Of a DNA stretch of 5,478 nucleotides, positions 1-5,478 are shown piece after piece. The stretch's first letter is position 1. Each line of letters opens with the position of its first letter. Both the position numbers and the translations under genes were made by a program. The notes under the pieces are model-generated. The model saw only the letters and a program-made list of their open reading frames with translations. It made no database searches and was not told the origin of the DNA. The stretch comes from Promethearchaeota archaeon (GTDB lineage: Archaea; Asgardarchaeota; Lokiarchaeia; Sigyniarchaeales; SOKP01): the NCBI GenBank assembly GCA_019057355.1, contig DXJM01000198.1, forward strand, positions 1 to 5,478, in the 5' to 3' direction.

Positions 1-41
1 ATTAAAAAAAAAAATTATAAAGAGTTAAGAATTAACTCTTT
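1..41 (-). terminator. Hairpin plus T-run terminator at the end of the secreted-protein gene
   Basis: A perfect 10-bp inverted repeat lies at 19-28 and 32-41, separated by a 3-nt loop (29-31). Read on the minus strand, the hairpin is followed within a few bases by a run of 11 T (the A-run at 4-14). This is the geometry of an intrinsic terminator, and archaeal polymerases are known to stop at oligo-T tracts with or without a hairpin. The TAA stop codon of the upstream minus-strand gene (32-34) forms part of the stem, so coding sequence and terminator overlap. Because the arms are symmetric, the hairpin also forms on plus-strand RNA, but no T-run as long follows there (only five T at 39-43). 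Confidence 0.65.
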
Positions 42-772
42 TTAATAATTTTCCTTTTTCCAAACAGCATTAAAATAATGACTGTAAAGGGAATGATGAA
101 TAGAAAATAAAATCCATGGGAAATAGTAATCTCACTTTCGGATATATCACCATATTTCAAATGAAGAATTGTTTCTTCGTTTGAATTTGAAATAATTCTG
201 TATTCGGATAATAATCCATTATCACTAAAACTGAATATAAAAGTTCTATTCAAATTAAGATCTTGCATTGTTAACTTGTTTCCGCTAACTGTATAATTAT
301 TAAAATGTGCATCTGATGTGGTATTCAAATACTCTCCAATCCGTGTCAAGTTAAGTGGAGATGGAATTATGAATAATAGGCCCCAAGGAGCTATATATTC
401 GTCTGTGTCTAAATTAATGAAAAAGTAATGGGTTGTCTGGTTAAAAATGGTCATGACTATAGGCTCTTCATGTGGTTCCCATTGAGGAGGTGTGAAAAAA
501 GTATTATAAACTTCCAACGAATAATTGAGTATGGTGCCAAGATGAGGAGGTGGTGCCATATCCCAGGATCCATTATAAATAGTCTCGATCGTTATTCTGA
601 ATTTAGATCCACTCGCCATAAATTCTGAGCTGCTTATTAGAATAGTCCACGTGTACTTTTTTTCTTCTTCAATATCAAAAACTTGCTCTTCCCCTCTTAT
701 CGTGACAATAGGTGAAATGAATAATAACAAAACCAAGGAAAGAGCTAAGCATGAGTATTTTATCCGTGTCAT
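32..772 (-). CDS. Predicted secreted protein with C-terminal membrane anchor, function unknown
   Basis: A 246-residue protein of no family I recognise. Residues about 1-27 form a typical Sec signal: a basic start (MTRIKY), then a leucine-rich core, then a polar GEEQ stretch. The middle, about 30-218, is a hydrophilic ectodomain rich in aromatic residues and Asn. It has seven N-X-S/T sequons (N67, N83, N111, N141, N150, N159, N175), consistent with archaeal surface N-glycosylation. A hydrophobic helix at about 220-237 is followed by the basic tail KRKIIKKS, which predicts a protein outside the cell with a short cytoplasmic end. I chose the ATG at 772. The open frame extends upstream to a TTG at 811, but that adds 13 polar residues before the signal peptide. 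No Shine-Dalgarno is visible at either start. The gene lies 128 bp downstream of the synthetase-like gene and may have its own promoter. That it is a real secreted protein is well supported; its role is unknown. Confidence 0.8.
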   Translation of the reverse strand: MTRIKYSCLALSLVLLLFISPIVTIRGEEQVFDIEEEKKYTWTILISSSEFMASGSKFRITIETIYNGSWDMAPPPHLGTILNYSLEVYNTFFTPPQWEPHEEPIVMTIFNQTTHYFFINLDTDEYIAPWGLLFIIPSPLNLTRIGEYLNTTSDAHFNNYTVSGNKLTMQDLNLNRTFIFSFSDNGLLSEYRIISNSNEETILHLKYGDISESEITISHGFYFLFIIPFTVIILMLFGKRKIIKKS

Positions 773-834
773 TTTTTCTTTCAAATTTCGATTTATAAGG
801 TATTGGATCAAATAATACTCAAATATGGAATGAT

Positions 835-846
835 GTTTTTTAAACC
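835..846 (-). promoter_or_regulatory. Candidate TATA box for the secreted-protein gene
   Basis: On the minus strand this reads GGTTTAAAAAAC, an AT-rich core preceded by purines as in archaeal BRE/TATA elements. With the usual spacing of about 25-27 bp, transcription would start near 813, giving a leader of about 40 nt to the ATG at 772, or an almost leaderless message if the TTG at 811 were used. A second TATA-like string, TTATAAAT at 791-798, is a good match, but its centre is only about 22 bp from the ATG, so it would start transcription inside the gene. The assignment rests on motif and spacing only. Confidence 0.3.
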
Positions 847-874
847 TATCTAATATATCATTGGTAAAGAATCT

Positions 875-880
875 AAAAAA
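875..880 (-). terminator. Possible oligo-T terminator after the acyl-CoA synthetase-like gene
   Basis: A run of six T on the minus strand lies about 20 nt past the TGA stop at 901-903. Archaeal RNA polymerase can terminate at such tracts without a hairpin, and I see no strong stem beside it. It would separate the two-gene unit from the secreted-protein gene, but in DNA this AT-rich a T6 is also expected by chance. Confidence 0.25.
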
Positions 881-900
881 TCAAAGTACCTCCAAGCATT

Positions 901-2337
901 TCATTTTTGCTTCTTTCCATACTCAAAGAAAGCTAAGAATGCTTTAGCCGCTCGTTCCACGCTGGGAAAAACGATAAAATCATCACGCATGAGCATTTGA
1001 TAAAAATTTGCTCGTGTTTCGCTTGAATATTCGGGTAATGTAATGATCAAGATTTTATTTAGCGTTTCCACGTGTTTTTTGATTTGTAGCAGGTTGTTAT
1101 AATAACTCATGAACCGCTTATCATGCGTTTCCTTCCATGCATCAGATTCAATGATGACCAAGTCAATGTTTTCGGAAATTGCTGTTTGTGCAATTTTTAG
1201 ATATTCATTTGTATAAACAATCCACGGTAAATCGAGGGGATTTGACAAGCTACCTATAATTTTAGGGTAAATCTTTTTAAGATTTTCAAGTGTTTCCCCC
1301 TTAAATAAGGGCATTTCTAGTCCTAAACCGGTAATAATGTCTGTTGCTAATATTCCGAAGCCTCCAGACCATAAAATGACCAGCACGTTTTTTCCTTTAG
1401 GATAAATATCCTGTTTTCTTCTATTTATCATGCTATAAAAGAGATACGTATAATCAATCATGTCGTCTAATGAAGATGGTACCTCAATAGTAGATGTTTG
1501 TTTAAAAAGAGCCTCCCAAATTTTCTGATTTGATCCTATTGCTCCAGTATGGCTGCTTGCCGCAGTTTGAGCCCGTGAGGTCTTCCCACCTTTTATCAAT
1601 AAAACGGGTTTTTTCATGTTTTTTAATGCTTTAAATAATCTTTTTCCTTCATCGGGATACAATTTAGAAAAACCTTCAATATAGACACATATGAGTTTGG
1701 TAATCTCATCTTCATTGAAATACTGTAAGAACTCCGATATTTGAAGATCAACGCAATTACCAATACTTACTCCGCGTGCAAATTTAAGCTGATGTCTTAT
1801 TGAAGCAAACTTTATCATTCTCGAATGCAGGTCTCCCGATTGAAAGATTAATGAAATAATGCCATTTTCTCTTGGAAAAGTTGGATAATAGGAAATCCTT
1901 CCTGAAGGACAATATATTCCCATGCAATTTGGACCTAAAATTCTTGTTGATAATTTATGCGATTCAAGTAATTCTTTTATGTCGTTTTCTATTTTTTCAC
2001 CTTTCTCATCAGCTTCTCCCGTCCCGGCTGTGAAAATATGAATGAATTTTACTTGTTTCTTTGAAAATATATCCTTTAACATGTCAATTAAATTATCTCG
2101 TCTAATCGATACTATGATCAAGTCAAGATATTCGACAGGAACATCAGCTAAATCGTGATAGCATTTCATACCAAATAATTCTTCTTTTAAAGGATTTACT
2201 AAATATAGATTTTTCATGTCAAAACCCATGATTCTAAATCCTTCAATAAACAATTCAAGTTTTTCGGTAGCATGAATTATAGCTACGTTTTTAGGTTTAA
2301 ATAGTGGTTCTAATGTATTTATCATTGCATTATTCAT
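901..2337 (-). CDS. ADP-forming acyl-CoA synthetase alpha-subunit-like protein
   Basis: 478 residues, the usual size of the alpha subunit of archaeal ADP-forming acetyl/acyl-CoA synthetases (acyl-CoA + ADP + Pi to acid + CoA + ATP). Domain 1 (about 8-125) is the CoA-binding Rossmann-like fold with the family pattern YLVNPLKEELFG (45-56). Domain 2 (about 130-290) carries LGPNCMG (134-140), QSG (166-168), a VSIGN-type motif (190-194), YIEGF (219-223) and SSHTGA (261-266). His263 corresponds to the phosphorylated histidine, and Glu220 lies at about the spacing of the glutamate that stabilises it. Domain 3 (about 315-475) has SGGFG (324-328) and NPLDL (366-370). No ATP-grasp (beta) domain is fused or adjacent, so it needs a partner from elsewhere or has a different role. 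The expected glycine-rich CoA loop (family VGAS-like, then glycines) reads IIHATEKLE (20-28), so CoA binding may be altered. The ATG overlaps the upstream gene's end by 8 bp and no clear Shine-Dalgarno is visible. Family assignment is firm; substrate is unknown. Confidence 0.87.
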   Translation of the reverse strand: MNNAMINTLEPLFKPKNVAIIHATEKLELFIEGFRIMGFDMKNLYLVNPLKEELFGMKCYHDLADVPVEYLDLIIVSIRRDNLIDMLKDIFSKKQVKFIHIFTAGTGEADEKGEKIENDIKELLESHKLSTRILGPNCMGIYCPSGRISYYPTFPRENGIISLIFQSGDLHSRMIKFASIRHQLKFARGVSIGNCVDLQISEFLQYFNEDEITKLICVYIEGFSKLYPDEGKRLFKALKNMKKPVLLIKGGKTSRAQTAASSHTGAIGSNQKIWEALFKQTSTIEVPSSLDDMIDYTYLFYSMINRRKQDIYPKGKNVLVILWSGGFGILATDIITGLGLEMPLFKGETLENLKKIYPKIIGSLSNPLDLPWIVYTNEYLKIAQTAISENIDLVIIESDAWKETHDKRFMSYYNNLLQIKKHVETLNKILIITLPEYSSETRANFYQMLMRDDFIVFPSVERAAKAFLAFFEYGKKQK

Positions 2338-2929
2338 TGATCTTATCTTCTTCGATTAATTTAGTTAAACAATTATAGCAATATTTTGGTTGCGAACCAA
2401 ATTCTGCACCACAATTCATGCATTTGAATTCAGGATTCTGTTCTGATTGTTCCAAATCTCCATTTATAATCCTCTTATTGGTTTTTCTAACTTTCCTGAC
2501 AATAAATGTTAAGGTTAGAGAACTCAGTAGAATAATTACCCCCAGCATTATTGTTTTAATCATGAGGAATTGAATGTTTGAATTGTAATAATTTGTTGAA
2601 TATCGTGCTAAAAAAACATAAAAGAAAAAATTTGGAAAAAAAAAAGTAGATAAATTCATGGTTACAGTTTTCTTATAGTTATTAAGGGCAAAAATGGGCA
2701 CTAAAATAACGAAAAACCAGGAACATGACAAAAAAAGGAATTGATCTACCCCTCCAAACAATATATAATTTGCTAAAAGTTGAATGATTATCTTTCTTTC
2801 CATGGATATATCCGGATCAAAAGATATCATGAAATTATAACCAAAACCAAAAATTATGATACTTAATGCAATTAATTGGATAAAAAAAAGGATAATTTTT
2901 TTTTGTAAAATCTTTCTCATTTTTTCCAT
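2330..2929 (-). CDS. Four-helix membrane protein with C-terminal zinc ribbon, function unknown
   Basis: 199 residues. Hydrophobic segments at about 11-30, 57-82, 94-109 and 121-144 predict four membrane helices, with a basic stretch (RKVRKTNKR, 145-153) after the last one. A polar linker follows, then a zinc ribbon at 170-187: C170-x2-C173-x10-C184-x2-C187, with the glycine after the second cysteine (CMNCG). The positive-inside pattern (KKMRK-like start, basic 145-153) puts both ends in the cytoplasm. Proteins with a few membrane helices and a terminal zinc ribbon are frequent in archaea and generally uncharacterised; I do not recognise a specific family. It is the first gene of the leftward unit and overlaps the synthetase-like gene by 8 bp, which suggests co-transcription and possibly coupled translation. 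The ATG at 2929 is used; the ATG three codons later is an equal alternative, and neither has a Shine-Dalgarno. The gene holds long homopolymers (A10 at 2636-2645, T9 at 2896-2904 on the plus strand), yet the frame is intact. Confidence 0.8.
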   Translation of the reverse strand: MEKMRKILQKKIILFFIQLIALSIIIFGFGYNFMISFDPDISMERKIIIQLLANYILFGGVDQFLFLSCSWFFVILVPIFALNNYKKTVTMNLSTFFFPNFFFYVFLARYSTNYYNSNIQFLMIKTIMLGVIILLSSLTLTFIVRKVRKTNKRIINGDLEQSEQNPEFKCMNCGAEFGSQPKYCYNCLTKLIEEDKINE

Positions 2930-3224
2930 ATTATTTTTTTTAATAAAGCATCACATTAAACTCTTCTAGTATCATTAATATTCCAGTAATCTTTATTTTA
3001 ATTTCAGCATTGCTTAAAGGACCACTACTCTATGGTTTAAAATCACCATTTCTCACTTTTAGAAATGCGCGTTCTAATAATGTTTTATCCTTCTCTTATA
3101 GTTTTAAAATAACCACGTTTCAGTTTAACATGCAATCACGATTGATTTTCTATATAAGTTTTAATTTTATTGTCTCATTTTATTATAGTGCTAAGATCCA
3201 CATAAAAGCGTAAAATTTTTATTT

Positions 3225-3232
3225 TTTAAATA
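3225..3232 (+). promoter_or_regulatory. Candidate TATA box for the RNA polymerase A' gene
   Basis: TTTAAATA lies in an AT-rich block (3211-3240) followed by a GC-containing stretch (ACTTTACCGTGTGTGC). With archaeal spacing, transcription would start near 3254-3256, leaving a leader of about 95-100 nt. The alternative TATATAAG at 3151-3158 would give about 170 nt. The base composition makes chance matches likely, so this is only a candidate. Confidence 0.25.
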
Positions 3233-3336
3233 ATTTTTAACTTTACCGTGTGTGCTTATTTTTATCATCAAGATATTTTTATGGATCTAAGACTTAACCA
3301 TATTTCCATGAAATTCATGTTATTTTGTAATCTAAT

Positions 3337-3342
3337 GGAGGA
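3337..3342 (+). promoter_or_regulatory. Shine-Dalgarno of the RNA polymerase A' gene
   Basis: GGAGGA lies 9 nt before the ATG at 3352, complementary to the anti-Shine-Dalgarno at the 3' end of 16S rRNA. It fixes the start codon, and the protein then begins at the usual place for archaeal A' subunits. It is the only strong Shine-Dalgarno in front of a gene in the window; the three minus-strand genes lack one. Confidence 0.7.
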
Positions 3343-3351
3343 TACTCTATT

Positions 3352-5478
3352 ATGAGCTATACATTTTCAAGAACGAAACTAGTTGAAAAAATAAAATTTG
3401 GATTGTTAAGTCCAAACGAAATTCGGAAGATGTCTGCTGCCCGTATTATTACAGCGGATACCTATGATGAAGACGGGTTGCCTATTCCTTCAGGACTGAT
3501 GGATCAAAGATTAGGGACCATTGAACCGGGACAAAGATGTCAAACTTGTGGTAATCTTGTATCCAATTGCATGGGTCATTTTGGACATATTGAGCTGGCA
3601 AGACCAGTAATACATGTTGGGTATGCAAAAAAAGTATTAAAAGTAATGCGTTCTATCTGTCCGGAATGTTCAAGATTGATGCTCACTGATGAGGAAAAAG
3701 AACAGTATCTTGAGGACCAGAAAAAACAAAAAATTGTAAGCTTTGAGACCGACGAGGATGCTACAAAAATCATATTTAAAAAAGCGCGAAAAAATAAGAA
3801 CTGTCCTTATTGTGGAGCCGCGAAGAAAAAGATAGTGATCGAAAAACCGACCACGTTTTATGAGGAAGAAGAAGGGCGAGGTTCGCGAAGGATAACCCCG
3901 ATCGAGATTATAGAACGATTAAAAAAAATGACCGATTCAGATTTAAGATTCTTAAACATACAACCTGAAAATGCAAGATTGGAATGGGTTATCTTTACTG
4001 TATTGCCAATACCTCCCGTATGTGCACGCCCTTCAATTACATTAGATAGTGGCATCCGTTCTGAAGATGATTTGACCCATAAATTAGTAGATGTCATCCG
4101 AATCAATCAAAGATTAAGAGAAAACATAGATGCGGGAGCTCCCCATTTAATTGTAGAAGATTTATGGGAATTATTACAATATCATATTACTACTTACTTT
4201 GATAATCAAGTTTCAGGTATTCCCCCTGCCAGGCATCGTTCTGGTCGGGCATTAAGAACCCTCACTCAAAGATTAAAAGGAAAAGAAGGGAGATTTAGAA
4301 GTAATTTAAGTGGAAAAAGAGTGGATTTCTCCGCTCGGAGCGTGATATCCCCAAATCCTTATATCTCAATAAATGAAGTTGGCGTTCCAATCGAAATCGC
4401 TAAAATATTAACCATTCCTACAAATGTAAATGATTGGAATATCGAAGAAATGAAACAATTTGTTATAAACGGACCAAATATCCATCCTGGTGCTAACTAT
4501 ATCATTCGTAACGATAGGAGAAGGATTGATTTGCGTTACGTGAAGAATCGAAAACTCATTGCCGACATGATCAGTCCCGGATTTACGGTAGAACGACATT
4601 TAAGCAATGGAGATTTGGTCTTATTTAATAGGCAACCTTCTCTTCACAGAATGTCTATAATGGCACATGAAGTAAAAATTATGGATGGAAGGACTTTTAG
4701 GTTAAATTTGACCGTTTGCCCCCCTTATAATGCCGATTTTGATGGCGATGAGATGAACTTGCACGTGCCTCAAAGTGAAGAAGCGCGCACGGAAGCTGAA
4801 TTATTACTAAAAGTTCAAGAGCACATATTATCTCCAAGGTTTGGCGGGCCAATACTTGGTGGAATTCAAGATTTTATTTCAAGCGTTTTTCAATTCACGA
4901 GTAAGAATTCATTGTATACAAAAAAGGATGCTTTAAAATTACTTTATATGGGAGATGTTTTTGAAAATAATCCCAATTTTAAATTAGAAGATTTAACACC
5001 TATAAAAGCCCATCCCGAACCATTATATTCTGGTAAACAAATTTTTAGCACGCTATTTCCCGATGATCTAAATATAAGGGTGAGGTCTAAATTCTGTAAG
5101 AAATGTTATTTAAAGAAAGGTCAAGAATGCAAGACTTTAGACTGTGAATATGATGCATATGTTAATATCGAAAATGGTGAACTGATTACCGGTACAATAG
5201 ACGAAAATTCATTTGGTGCCATGCAATCAAATAGCATCTTACAGAGAATTATTAAGGATCATGGTAATGCGCGAGGAAGAGAATTTTTAGACAATGCAAC
5301 TAAGATGCTTCTTTACATCATCCGTCAGAATGGGATTACTATGGGTTTGGATGAAGTATATGTCAAAGGTGAAGCGTATCAAGCAATTAGAAATATTTTA
5401 CATAAAGCAAATTTAGAATCAGATAAATTTATTACCGCTTTTTATGAAAATGACACGAAAATTTTAAAAAGAGCCCCC
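3352..5478 (+). CDS. rpoA1: DNA-directed RNA polymerase subunit A' (Rpo1N), 5' part, cut by window edge
   Basis: 709 codons are visible, open to the window edge; archaeal A' is usually about 870-900 residues, so the bridge-helix part is missing. It is the large catalytic subunit of RNA polymerase, homologous to Rpb1 and bacterial beta'. In order: N-terminal FGLLSPNEIRKMS (16-28); first clamp zinc site C63, C66, C73, H76; second zinc site C103, C106, C151, C154; the RFRSNLSGKRVDFSARSVIS region (switch 2/template handling, about 314-333); FNRQPSLHRMS (425-435); and the catalytic NADFDGDEMNLH (460-471), whose D462, D464 and D466 hold the catalytic Mg2+. A cysteine group C582, C585, C593, C598 precedes DAYVNIENGELITG. 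Oddities: CMGHFGH (73-79), where CPGHFGH is usual, and SPNPY (333-337), where SPDPN is usual. rpoH and rpoB, normally just upstream in archaea, are absent; the upstream neighbours are divergent and unrelated. Whether A' is split from A'' or fused to it lies beyond the window. Confidence 0.97.
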   Translation, partial: MSYTFSRTKLVEKIKFGLLSPNEIRKMSAARIITADTYDEDGLPIPSGLMDQRLGTIEPGQRCQTCGNLVSNCMGHFGHIELARPVIHVGYAKKVLKVMRSICPECSRLMLTDEEKEQYLEDQKKQKIVSFETDEDATKIIFKKARKNKNCPYCGAAKKKIVIEKPTTFYEEEEGRGSRRITPIEIIERLKKMTDSDLRFLNIQPENARLEWVIFTVLPIPPVCARPSITLDSGIRSEDDLTHKLVDVIRINQRLRENIDAGAPHLIVEDLWELLQYHITTYFDNQVSGIPPARHRSGRALRTLTQRLKGKEGRFRSNLSGKRVDFSARSVISPNPYISINEVGVPIEIAKILTIPTNVNDWNIEEMKQFVINGPNIHPGANYIIRNDRRRIDLRYVKNRKLIADMISPGFTVERHLSNGDLVLFNRQPSLHRMSIMAHEVKIMDGRTFRLNLTVCPPYNADFDGDEMNLHVPQSEEARTEAELLLKVQEHILSPRFGGPILGGIQDFISSVFQFTSKNSLYTKKDALKLLYMGDVFENNPNFKLEDLTPIKAHPEPLYSGKQIFSTLFPDDLNIRVRSKFCKKCYLKKGQECKTLDCEYDAYVNIENGELITGTIDENSFGAMQSNSILQRIIKDHGNARGREFLDNATKMLLYIIRQNGITMGLDEVYVKGEAYQAIRNILHKANLESDKFITAFYENDTKILKRAP

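Larger units (their letters stand above)
2930..3351. other. Divergent intergenic region, 422 bp, no convincing gene
   Basis: This AT-rich stretch separates the leftward membrane-protein gene from the rightward polymerase gene and must contain the promoters of both. TATA-like strings are TATATAAG at 3151-3158 (readable on either strand) and TTTAAATA at 3225-3232. A 67-codon TTG-initiated open frame at 3010-3213 has no ribosome-binding site and a low-complexity Phe/Ser/Tyr composition, so I do not call it. I see no tRNA, no clear C/D-box RNA and no strong hairpin. A short open frame at 3281-3355 runs into the polymerase start and is described as a finding. Confidence 0.6.

Noticed and set aside
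428..628. 66-codon plus-strand open frame inside the secreted-protein gene
   Set aside because: It lies antisense to a gene with a clear signal peptide, sequons and anchor; no ribosome-binding site or protein-like features.
888..893. GGAGGT on the minus strand just after the synthetase-like gene, resembling a strong Shine-Dalgarno
   Set aside because: The only nearby start (TTG) meets a stop after three codons, and the next ATG (ATG ATA TAT TAG) also stops at once, so it serves no gene.
2636..2645. A10 run in the membrane-protein gene as a possible frameshift or slippage site
   Set aside because: The frame is intact across it, encoding a Phe run inside a membrane helix, and the C-terminal zinc ribbon follows in frame, so no shift is needed.
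3021..3060. Small inverted repeat ATGGT/ACCAT (around 3032-3049), possible RNA hairpin
   Set aside because: Only a 5-bp stem with an 8-nt loop; expected by chance in a region of this length.
3010..3213. 67-codon plus-strand open frame in the intergenic region
   Set aside because: TTG start, no Shine-Dalgarno, low-complexity Phe/Ser/Tyr/Ile composition typical of AT-rich noncoding DNA, and no recognisable motif.
3576..4599. Three minus-strand open frames (3576-3773, 3858-4106, 4408-4599)
   Set aside because: All are antisense to conserved parts of the RNA polymerase A' gene, whose motifs are unmistakable; these are shadows.

Overview
The window looks like chromosomal DNA of an archaeon. It is AT-rich (roughly one third G+C by eye). 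Its clearest gene encodes the archaeal type of largest RNA polymerase subunit (A'/Rpo1N), starting as a separate protein with archaeal/eukaryotic-style clamp zinc sites and the NADFDGDEMNLH active-site motif. Two other features are common in the Asgard/Lokiarchaeia group: a membrane protein with a C-terminal zinc ribbon, and a secreted, sequon-rich protein anchored by a C-terminal helix. I therefore lean towards an Asgard (Lokiarchaeia-like) source. That placement is inference; the sequence alone does not prove it.

Layout. Positions 1-41 hold a hairpin followed by a T-run that reads as a terminator for the leftward genes. Positions 32-772 (minus strand) encode a predicted secreted or surface protein with a signal sequence and a C-terminal membrane anchor. 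Positions 773-900 are a short spacer with candidate terminator and promoter elements. Positions 901-2337 (minus) encode a full-length protein like the alpha subunit of ADP-forming acyl-CoA synthetase, with the phospho-histidine motif SHTGA. Positions 2330-2929 (minus) encode a four-helix membrane protein ending in a zinc ribbon; its 3' end overlaps the start of the synthetase-like gene by 8 bp, so the two are very probably co-transcribed. Positions 2930-3351 are a 422-bp divergent intergenic region with no convincing gene. From 3352 to the right edge (plus strand) runs the first 709 codons of the RNA polymerase A' gene, cut off by the window.

How the genes relate. The two overlapping minus-strand genes may work together (a membrane protein and a soluble CoA-ligase-like subunit), but no pathway can be named from the sequence. 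The secreted protein probably has its own promoter. The polymerase gene is divergent from all of them and has its own Shine-Dalgarno. The usual upstream partners of this gene in archaea (rpoH, rpoB) are not next to it here, which is the most notable point of gene order. I found no mobile element, CRISPR array, tRNA or rRNA, and nothing that amounts to a clearly new multi-gene system.
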